This document shows, in pieces, positions 35,947 through 45,472 of a stretch of DNA of 53,636 nt. The DNA comes from an uncultured Christensenellaceae bacterium (GTDB lineage: Bacteria; Bacillota; Clostridia; Christensenellales; UBA3700). Where the stretch lies: NCBI GenBank assembly GCA_944381315.1, contig CALWKR010000046.1, positions 1 through 53,636 on the forward strand, given 5' to 3'. The notes beneath the pieces are model-generated. The model saw only the letters and a list, made by a program, of their open reading frames with translations. It did not search any database and had not been told where the DNA came from. How positions within the stretch are numbered: the stretch's first letter is position 1; every line of letters begins with the position of its first letter. A program made the translations under genes and the position numbers.

Positions 35947-37808
35947 TTCGACCTCGCGAGCCAGACCATCAGCACCGTGATGTCGGCAGGAGAGACGCCC
36001 GATATACGCGCCGCCTGACCGAGAGACAGCGGCTTGATCTTGTCCAATTTTTGGCGTGCCTCTATCCTCAATCCCGAGATCGCGGAATAGTCGGTGTCGG
36101 GAGACAGCGGCTTTTCGTCCAGCTTTTTCATCTTTTCGGCAAAGGACTTTTGCTTGTCCAGATAGCCGGCGTATTTGATCTCGGTCGCCGCCTCTTCGAG
36201 GTTGCGCAGCGAGAAGTTTTGCAGCTTTGGGAAAAAGTCGCGAAGAGCCGCCGCGCTCACTTCGGACCTGCGCAGCAGATCGCCGAGCTTGCAGCCCTTT
36301 ACGCCGTCCGCGTCGCAGCCGACGCGCGTCAAGAAAGCTTTGACGTCGGCAGACTTGACGCTCTCGCCGAGAGCGGAGCGGATCGCGTCCAACTCTTGCA
36401 ATTTTGCGGCAAATCGCGCAAAGCGCGCGTCGTCGACAAGTCCCGCTTTGCGGCCTATCGGGGTGAGTCTTTCGTCCGCATTCTCTTGGCGCAGATACAG
36501 CCTGTGTTCCGCGCGCGCGGTCATCATCCTGTACGGCTCGTTGGTGCCCTTTGTCACGAGATCGTCGATCAGCACGCCTATGTACGAGCTGTCGCGCGGC
36601 AGCACGATCGCGGGCTTGCCGTCGAGCTTGCGCGCGCAATTTATCCCGGCTATTATGCCCTGTGCCGCCGCCTCTTCATAGCCGCTGCTGCCGTTTATCT
36701 GTCCGGCGAGGAACAGTCCCTCTACCGCCTTGGTCTCGAGCGACGGAGACAGCGACGTCGGATCTATGCAGTCGTATTCTATCGCGTAAGCATAGCGCAT
36801 TATCTTGCAATGTTCTAGCCCCGTCACCGAGTGATACATCGCGATCTGCACGTCGACGGGCAGCGAACTGCTCATCCCCTGCACATACAGCTCGTCGGTG
36901 TCTTCGCATTCCGGCTCGATGAAGATCTGATGCCGCTCTTTGTCGGCAAAGCGCACGACCTTGTCCTCTATGGACGGGCAATAGCGCGGCCCCACGCTCT
37001 TGATGGAGCCGTTGAACAGCGGCGATCTGTCCAAATTGGACATGATGATGCGCTTGGTCTCCTCGGTCGTGTATGTCAAATAGCACGGGCGCTTGTTGGG
37101 CAATGTGCCGTCCGTCATAAAAGAGAAAGGATAGATGTCGTCGTCGCCGTGCTGGACGCTCATCTTGGAGAAGTCGACGGTCTTGCCGTCTATGCGCGCG
37201 GGCGTGCCCGTCTTGAATCTGCGCGTAGGGAGTCCGAGCGCGAGCAGCGAATCTGTCAATCCCGTCGCGCGGCAAAAGCCGTTGGGACCGACCTTTTGTC
37301 TAAACTCGCCGATGATGATCTCCGCGTTGAGATAGACGCCCGTCGCGACGACTATGCCGCGGCATCCGAAAGTCTGTCCCTGCGCCGTCCTGACGCCGCA
37401 GACTTTGCCGTCCTCGGTCAAGATCTCGGAGACTTCGCTCTGCAAGATATCGAGGTTCTCTTGACGCTCCAACACCGACTTCATATAGCCGTGATATTTG
37501 GCTTTGTCCTCCTGCCCTCTCAGCGAGCGCACCGCCGCGCCCTTGCCGGTGTTGAGCATGCGGATCTGCAACAAGTTGGCGTCCGCGGCGAGTCCCATCT
37601 GACCGCCGAGCGCGTCCACTTCGCGCACCAAGTGTCCCTTGGCTGTGCCGCCTATGGCGGGATTGCATGCCATGAAGGCGATCGCGTCGAGCGACAGCGT
37701 GACGACGAGAGTTTTGTGTCCCGTGCGCGCCAAAGCAAGGCACGCTTCCACTCCCGCGTGCCCCGCGCCGATGACTATGCTGTCGTAGATCGCGTCGAAC
37801 TTGTGCAT
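35943..37808 (-). CDS. mnmG: tRNA uridine-5-carboxymethylaminomethyl modification enzyme MnmG
   Basis: A 621-residue FAD protein (GidA) that, with MnmE, modifies U34 of tRNAs. The FAD site is VIGAGHAGVEACLAL; other motifs are AIGGTAKGHLVREVDALGG, LNTGKGAAVRSLRGQ, GTPARIDG and GQINGSSGYEEAAAQG. GGAGGCAAA precedes the ATG at 37808. It is the first gene of an operon with rsmG and is divergent from its partner mnmE, with back-to-back promoters. Confidence 0.97.
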   Translation of the reverse strand: MHKFDAIYDSIVIGAGHAGVEACLALARTGHKTLVVTLSLDAIAFMACNPAIGGTAKGHLVREVDALGGQMGLAADANLLQIRMLNTGKGAAVRSLRGQEDKAKYHGYMKSVLERQENLDILQSEVSEILTEDGKVCGVRTAQGQTFGCRGIVVATGVYLNAEIIIGEFRQKVGPNGFCRATGLTDSLLALGLPTRRFKTGTPARIDGKTVDFSKMSVQHGDDDIYPFSFMTDGTLPNKRPCYLTYTTEETKRIIMSNLDRSPLFNGSIKSVGPRYCPSIEDKVVRFADKERHQIFIEPECEDTDELYVQGMSSSLPVDVQIAMYHSVTGLEHCKIMRYAYAIEYDCIDPTSLSPSLETKAVEGLFLAGQINGSSGYEEAAAQGIIAGINCARKLDGKPAIVLPRDSSYIGVLIDDLVTKGTNEPYRMMTARAEHRLYLRQENADERLTPIGRKAGLVDDARFARFAAKLQELDAIRSALGESVKSADVKAFLTRVGCDADGVKGCKLGDLLRRSEVSAAALRDFFPKLQNFSLRNLEEAATEIKYAGYLDKQKSFAEKMKKLDEKPLSPDTDYSAISGLRIEARQKLDKIKPLSLGQAARISGVSPADITVLMVWLARSK

Positions 37809-37823
37809 TTTGCCTCCGCCGAT

Positions 37824-37852
37824 ATTATAGCACACAGTGCGCGCACACGCAA
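37824..37852 (-). promoter_or_regulatory. mnmG promoter
   Basis: On the minus strand TTGCGT, 17 bases, TATAAT. The -35 is 14 bases from the -35 of the divergent mnmE promoter. Confidence 0.65.
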
Positions 37853-37866
37853 ATACACGCGCGCAT

Positions 37867-37895
37867 TTGCATAAAGCGCGTGCGTGTGGTACAAT
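37867..37895 (+). promoter_or_regulatory. mnmE promoter
   Basis: TTGCAT, 17 bases ending TGG, TACAAT (extended -10). The whole interval is rich in alternating purine-pyrimidine bases. Confidence 0.65.
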
Positions 37896-37911
37896 AACAT
37901 TCGGAGGCAAT

Positions 37912-39246
37912 ATGGACACGATAGCGGCGATCTCCACACCGGTCGGAGCCGGAGCGATAGCGATCATAAGGATGAGCGGCGGCGACGCGCAAAAAATCGC
38001 GGCGCAAATGTTTTCGTGCGCGCGGCTTCGCGACTTTTTCGAGGCCGTCCCGGGGATGATGTATCTCGGCACTTTGAGCGCGGGAGAGTATCGGGACAAG
38101 AGCTTTGCCGTCTACTTCAAAGCGCCCAAAACCTACACGGGCGAGGATATTGTGGAATTCCATTGCCACGGCGGAGCGCGTCTTGCCAAAGAAGTTTTGG
38201 CGGCGTGCATACGTCACGGCGCGCGTCTTGCCGACAAGGGCGAGTTCACCAAGCGCGCCTTTGTCGCAGGCAAACTCGCGCTCAGCGACGCCGAGGCGGT
38301 CATCGACATGATAAATGCGGAATCGGGCGCCCAACTCAAAGCGTCCTACCGAATGATGACGGGCGCGCTGTCGGGCGAGATAGAGCGATTTTCGGCACAG
38401 CTGCTCGACGCCTGCGCGGCTCTCGAAGCGAGCTTTGACTATCCCGAAGAGATGGAAGACGAGAGTGTGGAACTGACGTCCGAGGCGGTGGACGGCGCAT
38501 TGCAAAAAGTCAAAGCGCTGCTGGCCACCGCGCGCACCGGAGCGCTTGTGCGCAATGGCATAGACGTCGCGATCGTCGGCGTGGCAAACGTCGGCAAGTC
38601 CTCGCTGCTCAACGCGCTGTGCGGCAAGGATAGGGCGATCGTGACCGATATCGCGGGGACGACTCGCGACAGCCTCGAAGAGAGGATAGAAAAAGACGGG
38701 GCGGCGATCAATCTGATCGACACCGCAGGGATAAGACGCACCGACGACGCAGTCGAAAAGCTGGGCGTGGAACGCTCGTTGAGCGCCGCGCGCAGAGCGG
38801 ACGTCATCCTCTTTGTCACACAGGCGGACAGGGAAATTACGGATGAAGAAAAGCGCATTTTGGACGGTTTGCCAAAGGACGCGAAGATCTTTGTAGTCTG
38901 CAACAAGTGCGACCTTCCCCACCCCGATCGCGACGGCGTCGCGTTCGTCAGCGCCAAGACGGGACAAGGGATAGAAGAGCTCAAATCGGCTATCGCCGCT
39001 CTCGTCACGGACGGCGAAGTGGACGCGTCGGGCAATATGGTCATCGAGGAGCGTCACCGCGACGCATTGCAGCGCGCGTGCGAGGCGCTGGAAGCGGCGC
39101 GAAAGTCGCTGGACGCAGGCATGCCAACCGAGTGCGTCGCTCTCGACATAAGACAGGCATATTCCGCTCTCGGCGAGATCACGGGCGCGACGGCGGACGA
39201 GGCGATAATAGACAGAGTATTCTCCAAATTTTGCGTCGGAAAGTGA
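37912..39246 (+). CDS. mnmE: tRNA modification GTPase MnmE
   Basis: A 444-residue GTPase (TrmE). The N-terminal folate-binding domain opens DTIAAISTPVGAGAIAIIRMSG. The G domain has G1 GVANVGKSS, G2/G3 GTTRDSLEERI and DTAG, and G4 NKCD. The C-terminal CxGK is CVGK, the last residues. CGGAGGCAAT precedes the ATG. It lies opposite mnmG, whereas in many Bacillota the two are in one operon. Confidence 0.97.
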   Translation: MDTIAAISTPVGAGAIAIIRMSGGDAQKIAAQMFSCARLRDFFEAVPGMMYLGTLSAGEYRDKSFAVYFKAPKTYTGEDIVEFHCHGGARLAKEVLAACIRHGARLADKGEFTKRAFVAGKLALSDAEAVIDMINAESGAQLKASYRMMTGALSGEIERFSAQLLDACAALEASFDYPEEMEDESVELTSEAVDGALQKVKALLATARTGALVRNGIDVAIVGVANVGKSSLLNALCGKDRAIVTDIAGTTRDSLEERIEKDGAAINLIDTAGIRRTDDAVEKLGVERSLSAARRADVILFVTQADREITDEEKRILDGLPKDAKIFVVCNKCDLPHPDRDGVAFVSAKTGQGIEELKSAIAALVTDGEVDASGNMVIEERHRDALQRACEALEAARKSLDAGMPTECVALDIRQAYSALGEITGATADEAIIDRVFSKFCVGK

Positions 39247-39287
39247 AAAAACCGAATACATATCATCAAAACAGCGAGGACAGGCAA

Positions 39288-39815
39288 ATGTTGACGGCAC
39301 ACAGGATCACGAGCGCAGACGACGCGCTTTTTCAACAGACGATGCAGCTATATAGGCTGTCATTCCCCGAAGTGGAGAGAAGAGACCTCCAAGACAACGA
39401 GCGATTGCTCCAAGACCGAGATTTTTATTTGCTGGCGCTGCAAAGCGACGGCGAATATGTCGGCATGGCGGGAGTATGGGACGCGGACGGGATGCTCTAT
39501 GTCGAGCACTTGTGCACCCTCCCGTCCGTGCGCGGAAAGGGCTTGGGCGCGGCGGCGCTGCAATTGTTCAAAGACAGCGGCAAGACCGTCGTGCTCGAGA
39601 TAGAGCCGCCCGAGGACGAGCTTACGAGCCGCAGGCGCGAGTTCTACCGCCGCAACGGCTTTGTCTGGGACGCGCATCTGCATCTGCATCCGCCCTATCG
39701 CAAAGGCGATCCGCGGCACAGGCTGAACGTAATGTCCTATCCGAGCGCGCCCGATGCGCAGCTGATCGCGCGCCTCGAGGAGTTCATCGAACGCAAAGTC
39801 GGCGGCGGCGAGTGA
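39288..39815 (+). CDS. GNAT-family N-acetyltransferase
   Basis: A 175-residue acetyltransferase. The acetyl-CoA motif is RGKGLGAAALQLF near residue 82, preceded by the beta-strand YVEHLCTLP and followed by REFYRRNGF. The substrate is unknown. GAGGACAGG precedes the ATG. It follows mnmE by 41 bases and may be co-transcribed. Confidence 0.8.
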   Translation: MLTAHRITSADDALFQQTMQLYRLSFPEVERRDLQDNERLLQDRDFYLLALQSDGEYVGMAGVWDADGMLYVEHLCTLPSVRGKGLGAAALQLFKDSGKTVVLEIEPPEDELTSRRREFYRRNGFVWDAHLHLHPPYRKGDPRHRLNVMSYPSAPDAQLIARLEEFIERKVGGGE

Positions 39816-40128
39816 TCAAGCCGCGATTTGCCCTACAAAATCGCAGCAAAAGCATGCCGAAAACAACGGCACGCATAGCCAACGACGGCAAAGTTGGCGG
39901 CAGTGCAAAACGAATGCGTGAATGACGGCGAAGAGATAGATTTCTGCGCGATCAAATTCGTTGCAATGGTTGACTCGGCATCGCAAAAACGTCAAAGCAA
40001 AAACAAACAAAGGAAGACGGTGCAGAGAAAAATGGCTGCACCGGCATAGTCGGCTCAAAAATTGATTCGGCATCGCAAAAAAGGCGAAGCAACATCAAAA
40101 CCGTCGCGGTGCAAAGACGGCGGCAAAA
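39816..40128. other. Gene-free interval with decayed direct repeats
   Basis: No gene supported. GACTCGGCATCGCAAAAA at 39972 recurs as GATTCGGCATCGCAAAAA at 40064, with similarity continuing for about 35 bases. Confidence 0.4.
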
Positions 40129-40168
40129 AAAACGACGGCACAGACCTCAAAGGCGGAGCCGTCGTTTT
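40129..40168. terminator. Hairpin terminator after GNAT gene
   Basis: AAAACGACGGC / GCCGTCGTTTT, a perfect 11-bp stem with an 18-base loop. The T run is eight long on the minus strand and four on the plus strand. Confidence 0.55.
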
Positions 40169-40296
40169 GCTTGTCAAATTACGATGTGACAAACTGTCTG
40201 TGTTCTGATGCGCTGTGCCGATAATGTACACGGCAATGAGCGCAGAAAGGGAGCAGCGAAGCCGATCGAACAGAACGGCGGCAAAATGCGAGAGCA

Positions 40297-40334
40297 GAAA
40301 AAGCTCGATCCGTCAATCTCTGACGAGTCGAGCT
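40297..40334 (-). terminator. Second terminator-like hairpin downstream of jag
   Basis: On the minus strand AGCTCGA / TCGAGCT with an inner CGTCA/TGACG stem, then five T. Confidence 0.6.
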
Positions 40335-40368
40335 GTGTCGCAAAACTCAAAAAAGCGGAAAAAGTCGC

Positions 40369-40401
40369 AAAAAATTCGCCCCGAGAAGAACTCTCGAGGC
40401 G
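40369..40401 (-). terminator. Terminator of the rpmH-jag operon
   Basis: On the minus strand CGCCTCGAGA / TCTCGGGGCG (one wobble), followed by AATTTTTT, immediately after the jag stop. Confidence 0.8.
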
Positions 40402-40407
40402 ATATCG

Positions 40408-41235
40408 TCAAAATCTGCGGCTCTTTTCGCCGAACGATCTCAATTTGCCGCCGCCGGTGCGCTTGAAGTTGCGGCTGTATTCATAGTTGTACATATCATG
40501 CGGCTTTTCTTCTTCGGGAGCAGTCGTCTGCATCGCCGCTCGGCTGCTGCCGCGATAGTCCGACTTCTTGTCATAGCGGCCCTTGCCGCCCCTGCCCTTG
40601 TTGTAGCCGTCTCTGCCGCGATCGTTGTTCTTGACGCGATTGGGCTTGATGACGATGTGGCGGAAGGGCTCTTCGCCGACGCTCTCGGTGGTGACGAATT
40701 TGTCGTCGTGGAGCGCGGAGTGGATGACTCTTCTTTCAAAGGGATTCATCGGTTCCAGCTCAATGGGTCTGCCCGTCTTTGCCGCCTTGAAGGCGAGATT
40801 CTTGGCGAGCTTGGACAGCGTGACGGTGCGCTTCTCGCGATAGTTCTCTCCATCGAGGATGATGCGCTTGTCGAGAGATTCTTTTTTGTTGGCGACAAGG
40901 AGCGTCAGGTATTGGACGCAGTCCAAGACATCGCCTCTGAAACCGATCAGCACGGGCGTGTCCTTGCCGGACAGCTGGATGCGATAGGCGTCTTCTTCTT
41001 CAAACAAAGTCGCCGTGCAGTTGAGGTGCATATTCTCGATCAAGCCGTTGATGAACGCGACAGCTCTCTCCTGCGGAGTTTCTTTGACCGTGGCGTGCAC
41101 GGTGTACTTCTTCTTGATGATGCCGCTCGTCTTGACGACCTCGGCGATCACTCTGTCCTTGGGGACCCCCAACTCCTCCGCGGCCTGCTCGATCGCGTCT
41201 TCTACGCTTGCCGCTGTTACTTCTGTTTCTTTCAT
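40408..41235 (-). CDS. jag: RNA-binding protein Jag/KhpB
   Basis: A 275-residue KH-R3H protein. A Jag-N-like N-terminus (about 1-50, AASVEDAIEQAAEELGV) precedes a KH domain (LIGFRGDVLDCVQYLTLLVAN) and an R3H domain (PFERRVIHSALHDD, then VTTESVGEEPFRHIVI). A basic, Gly/Arg/Tyr-rich tail of about 65 residues follows, likely disordered and RNA-binding. GGAGGAAAG precedes the ATG, which overlaps the yidC stop (ATGA). It is the last gene of the rpmH operon. Confidence 0.93.
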   Translation of the reverse strand: MKETEVTAASVEDAIEQAAEELGVPKDRVIAEVVKTSGIIKKKYTVHATVKETPQERAVAFINGLIENMHLNCTATLFEEEDAYRIQLSGKDTPVLIGFRGDVLDCVQYLTLLVANKKESLDKRIILDGENYREKRTVTLSKLAKNLAFKAAKTGRPIELEPMNPFERRVIHSALHDDKFVTTESVGEEPFRHIVIKPNRVKNNDRGRDGYNKGRGGKGRYDKKSDYRGSSRAAMQTTAPEEEKPHDMYNYEYSRNFKRTGGGKLRSFGEKSRRF

Positions 41236-42230
41236 CTCTTCTTTCCTCCGGAAACTACGATGGGCGCGGTGCCCGTCCCGTTCTTTTTCTCGATATATTT
41301 GACGACCAGTGTGAACGTGAGGTTGATCAGGGCGATCATCACGTTGCTGATGAAGTAGTACAGAGCGAATGCCGCGCTGTACATGATCGCGAACACGCCC
41401 AGCATCAATGGCATCACGTAGTTCATGACCTTCATCGTCGTCTGCTGCGATTTCTGTTGTTGAGCGGTGCCGGTGGCGATCGGCTGATTGACCGATTGCA
41501 TCAACTTGGTCGTGACAAAGCTCGTCGCGATCGACAAAATGGGGAGCACGAAATAGCCGTTCCACCTCTCAAAGTCCCAAGTGCCCGTCTTGTTGTAGAA
41601 CTCCATCGCGGGACCGACGAGAGTGTCGTACTTGATCGTCGTGTCGGGCATCGTAGCGTTGATCGTCGAGATGAACTGCTCATAGGACGGAATGACGTTG
41701 GTGCCGATATCCGACATAAAGATGTTCTTGACCCACAAGAAACTGTGCAGATCATAGCCCTCGACGAGCAATTGATTGAGCTCCGCGGCGGAGACCTTGC
41801 CCACATTGTCGTTGTAGATCGCGATCAACTTCTCGATGATGACTTCGTTCTCGTAAGAAACGAGCGCGCGGAATCCGTCCCAAATGAAGAAGAACAGGAC
41901 CAGCGTGATGATCATCGGGATGCACGACGTGAACATGTGGATCTTTTCTTTCTTTTGCAATTCGGACTGTTTGAGGCGCAGCGTCTGCGGATCGTTGGCA
42001 TATTGACGCTGCAACTTCTCCAATTGCGGGCGTATGCGCTCCATCTTGCGGCTCTGTTTGCGCGAAGAGATCTTTTGCCAAATGTCGAGAGGGCTGAGGA
42101 TCAGCCTCAAAACAACGGCAAAAACCACGACCGTCCATCCGAAATCGCCGATCGCGTTGTATAGCGCAAGCAGAAGTTTGCCGATCAGATTGGTCATCTC
42201 GGCAGATATCACGCCGTCTACAAAAGCCAT
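41232..42230 (-). CDS. yidC: Membrane protein insertase YidC/Oxa1
   Basis: A 332-residue insertase. The first hydrophobic segment includes WTVVVFAVVLRLILSPLDIW with the conserved positively charged groove residue (Arg). Then come the cytoplasmic coiled-coil helices (KISSRKQSRKMERIRPQLEKL), IPMIITLVLFFFIWDGF, and C-terminal segments VMPLMLGVFAIMYSAAFALYY. No signal-peptide lipobox is seen at the N-terminus. The loop between the second and third segments is longer than in many SpoIIIJ proteins. AGAGGAAAG precedes the ATG; it overlaps yidD by 13 bases. Confidence 0.95.
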   Translation of the reverse strand: MAFVDGVISAEMTNLIGKLLLALYNAIGDFGWTVVVFAVVLRLILSPLDIWQKISSRKQSRKMERIRPQLEKLQRQYANDPQTLRLKQSELQKKEKIHMFTSCIPMIITLVLFFFIWDGFRALVSYENEVIIEKLIAIYNDNVGKVSAAELNQLLVEGYDLHSFLWVKNIFMSDIGTNVIPSYEQFISTINATMPDTTIKYDTLVGPAMEFYNKTGTWDFERWNGYFVLPILSIATSFVTTKLMQSVNQPIATGTAQQQKSQQTTMKVMNYVMPLMLGVFAIMYSAAFALYYFISNVMIALINLTFTLVVKYIEKKNGTGTAPIVVSGGKKR

Positions 42231-42457
42231 TTTGCCTTTCCTCTGAAATTGTCCTTCACGGGGTCATAGCCGCCCCTGCTGAAAGGATTGCACCTGACAA
42301 GTCGCCACAAGCCCATCATCGTCCCGACGAGATAGCCGCGCTTTTTGATCGCCTGCACCATGTATGCCGAGCAGCTCGGCACATACTTGCAGCTGTTCGC
42401 AAAAAGCGGATTGTAAAATCGCTTGTATATCGCTATCGCCTGTGCGGCAAGACTCAT
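42218..42457 (-). CDS. yidD: Membrane protein insertion efficiency factor YidD
   Basis: A 79-residue protein with the family hallmarks YKRFYNPLF, CKYVPSCSAYMVQAI, RLVRCNPFSRGGYDPV. It assists YidC. The start at 42457 overlaps the rnpA stop (ATGA) and follows GGAGAGGGG. Confidence 0.95.
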   Translation of the reverse strand: MSLAAQAIAIYKRFYNPLFANSCKYVPSCSAYMVQAIKKRGYLVGTMMGLWRLVRCNPFSRGGYDPVKDNFRGKAKWLL

Positions 42458-42795
42458 TCGCCCCTCTCCGTCAGCCCCGCGCGAGTCAATACGCTCTTCA
42501 ATGCGGCGCCGATCTGCGCATAGTCGCACTCCGCCAAAGCAGGACGCGCGACCACCAGATATGTATACCCCTTCTTCAACGAAGGTATAAGCGCACGAAA
42601 ATTCTCTTTGAGTCTGCGCTTGACCTTGTTGCGCACCACGCTCTTGCCCACCTTCTTGCTCACCGAAAAGCCGACCTTCAGATCGTGCCTCCCGGGCGCA
42701 TAGTACAACAAAAGCTGAGGCGCGCGTACACAGGTGCCCTTGCGGTATAAGTAGACGAACGTCCTGTTCGATGTTAGCCTATACCGTCTTTGCAT
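42454..42795 (-). CDS. rnpA: Ribonuclease P protein component
   Basis: A 113-residue protein subunit of RNase P. The RNR signature is SVVRNKVKRRLKENFR, and the N-terminus YRLTSNRTFVYLYRKG is typical. It starts five bases after the rpmH stop with a weak ribosome site, implying translational coupling. Confidence 0.95.
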   Translation of the reverse strand: MQRRYRLTSNRTFVYLYRKGTCVRAPQLLLYYAPGRHDLKVGFSVSKKVGKSVVRNKVKRRLKENFRALIPSLKKGYTYLVVARPALAECDYAQIGAALKSVLTRAGLTERGE

Positions 42796-42800
42796 AGCAC

Positions 42801-42935
42801 TCAGGCGGTGAGTTGCTTTCTGCCCTTGTTTCTGCGTCTCTTGATGACGTTCCTGCCGCCTTGGGTCTTCATGCGCTGTCTGAATCCGTGGACCTTGCTG
42901 CGCTGACGCTTCTTGGGTTGATACGTTCTCTTCAT
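42801..42935 (-). CDS. rpmH: 50S ribosomal protein L34
   Basis: A 44-residue basic protein with the L34 pattern [19 protein letters not shown] and [30 protein letters not shown] precedes the ATG at 42935. It opens the rpmH-rnpA-yidD-yidC-jag operon. In many bacteria rpmH lies beside the origin and diverges from dnaA; here it borders the long gene-free region instead. Confidence 0.98.
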   Translation of the reverse strand: MKRTYQPKKRQRSKVHGFRQRMKTQGGRNVIKRRRNKGRKQLTA

Positions 42936-43055
42936 ATTCTGAACCTCTCCGGTAAATTTTGTCTCGTAGGGATCGCCGCGCTCGCGCTCATTGCATTCCT
43001 GTATGTGATAACCGACAGGAAACAACGCGCCGAGCAAACGATCAAAAGCTAATAA

Positions 43056-43084
43056 AGTATATAATAAAAAATAGCCGCTGTCAA
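43056..43084 (-). promoter_or_regulatory. rpmH operon promoter
   Basis: On the minus strand TTGACA, 17 bases, TATACT, giving a leader of about 115 bases. Confidence 0.8.
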
Positions 43085-43272
43085 GCAATTTCGCAGTGCT
43101 CGCGCGTTTGCGCCACAGACGAAAAGTTTTTGTTGCCGCTCGCAGCGCGGCGATGGACCGATATTGTTGCGCGCATTGGGAGCCTACCGTATATCTCCGC
43201 AGTCATTCGAGCGAAGGCGATCCGCGATCGATCTATGTCAAAGACGTTGTCGTCTGCTCACAGCGTCGAGAT

Positions 43273-43445
43273 TTGCCGAACGAAAATATCGATGTCGTCT
43301 TGCTCTGCGGCAACGGCGCGATCTTTGCAAGTCTTTGTTCGCTTTCGCAACGAGCCTTTTGCCGCCGTGCGCTTTTCATTTGTGCGAGATCGTCGGCGCT
43401 TGGGGAAGAGATAGAGATTTTGCCGAGCGAAAATATCGATGTCGT
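43273..43445 (+). repeat. 26-bp direct repeat pair
   Basis: Copies at 43273-43298 and 43420-43445 differ at one position. The core is CGAAAATATCGATGTCGT. They are 147 bases apart. Confidence 0.75.
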
Positions 43446-44576
43446 ATTGAAGATCGTCGGGATATCGATACGCGAGCGGAGCACGGCGCATAGGCGCCGC
43501 AAAAGCCCATGCATAATTATGCATAGCCGCGATCGGGACGGAAAAGGCAGACATGCGCCGCAAAACAGACGCCGCCGCTCTGCGCTCGGCTCGTTAAGTC
43601 GGCGAGAGCGAGTTGCGGCAAGCCGTATTGCGAGCGCGAAACGGCAAAACAGCGAAAAGCATGGCAAAACGATCGCCATAGCTCGCTCGAGGGAAATGCG
43701 AAAGCCAAAACGCGCAGAGCCGCGCTTTGTCAAATGGACAGCGTCAATATAGCATGACTTCGCGTATGCGCGTGCGATAGCGAAAGGCTCATCGGTAAAT
43801 CCGAAATTCGTTCTATTGGCTCAACAGGCGCGTATGCGCGGCGATAGCGAAAGATCCATAGCTCCCGAACTGCCGCGGCGCGAAACGAAAAACGAGATGA
43901 TGCGTCTTAGATCGCGCTCATCGCTCTTTTGCAAGGCGGCTCGGCAAAGCATAGGCGCCCAAAGTCGTGCTCGATTTTGCGCTCAAAGGCCGCAAGAACA
44001 CGAACGATCACAACCGCATAAGGCTTGCGGATACGGTGATCGGCGGCGAAAAGCGTTTCCTTTCGCCCGCTTTAACGAAATTTGAGACATATAGTGCTTG
44101 ATCGAGCGATTTTGCTTGTCAAATACACCAAAGAGCCGTCGTCCGCGTTGCCGTGTTTGGGCCAAAGCCTCGCTCGGACGAGCGTTTTTGTCAAAAATGC
44201 GGCAAAGGAGTGCCGTTCGCCTGCCGTGACGGCAGTTAAGCGAATGCCGCGCGGTCGATCGGCTTTGATCGATAAATTCGGCAAGAGCTTTCGTGTGCCG
44301 ATTTTGAATGAGTTTAAGCCGTTGCAGCGCTTGATAGAGAGGCTTTTGATCGTTAAGCCCGGCAAAGAGTTTGCGTCGAAAGAATTTTGCTTTCGCTATC
44401 CTGCTCGACCCGGCGACGGACGAAAGCATACGCAAAGGCGCACGGGCAAAAACGCCTTCGCGCCCTGCCCTCTCGGTGTTGCGAGCGGACGGCTCGCGCG
44501 CGCTCGCGTGCACGAGGCACTTTGAGTCCGACGATCGCGCAAAAGGGCGGCAGTGCCGACAAGCGAGGCGGCTTTC

Positions 44577-44592
44577 GGTTTCACATGAAACA
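44577..44592 (+). other. parS-like ParB site 1
   Basis: GGTTTCACATGAAACA matches TGTTTCACGTGAAACA at 14 of 16 positions. Confidence 0.65.
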
Positions 44593-44946
44593 TTCGTATG
44601 CCCGAAAGGCAAACAAAGGCCTTGACAACAGACGGGGTTTGGAGCAAAAACATCAATGTTTTCGGGCATTTTTTGTGTTTTGCGGACGGGGAAAACTGCC
44701 GTTCAAAACGAGCAAAGCGCGAGAGCCGACCGATGACGAACAAAATCGCTTCGAGCGCAAATTGCCCGATTTTTGGCGTCTTTATGACCAATGGAAATGC
44801 GGAAAAAGAGGCTTTATAACCCTGTCAAAAAAATCGAAGGCGTCTTGCCGAGAGAGCTTAATGCAAGTTTTTGCAAAGCTGCGGTGTTTGCCGTTGCCGA
44901 GACGACGAAGCAAAGCCTTCCGAAGACTTTTCGGCGGTGCCGGCGC

Positions 44947-45170
44947 CGATCCGGGGAGATATGCAAGACGCCTTTGAACGTCTTTTGGCTGCGCGTCGAC
45001 CTGTGCGCCGTCGATCTGCGTCGGGAGATACGCGAGACGCGTTTGAACGGCTTTGGTTGTGTATCGACGTTGCGCAGGTTGATCTGAGTAGAGAAAAATG
45101 AGAGAGCTTTTGAATGTATTTCGGCTGTGTGTCGATGTTGCTCGCCGCCGATCTGAGCCGAAAAAGAGAG
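44947..45170 (+). repeat. Decayed tandem repeat, units of 65-69 bp
   Basis: Units begin at 44947, 45012, 45080 and 45149 with CGATC(T/C)G, each (except the last) followed by a GAGA segment, TTTGAA and a GTCGA block. Confidence 0.65.
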
Positions 45171-45472
45171 CAACGTTCGCAACTGCGGAAAACGAGCAGA
45201 AAATGCTACGTTGCGCGCCATAAAGGAAAGCGCGGAAGAAGACTGATTTGTTTTGAACCGTCTTTTCGGAGCGACTGAGAAAAGTCGGGAAATTCGGCGG
45301 CGAATCAGTCGTCGGCGACGCGCGGCGAAGAGAGATCGGGCTACGATTTGCGGCAACGTGAGAAGAACGCGGAGTCGGACGCGCTCACGGCGGCAAAAAC
45401 GGGACGAAACCGCATATTGCGAAGAAGCGGAAAACAGCCAAAAAAATCAACGATATTCGGAATTTTGCACAC

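Noticed and set aside
43096..43752. 218-codon frame in the gene-free region
   Set aside because: Arg/Ser-rich, made of translated direct repeats, no ribosome site, no known fold.
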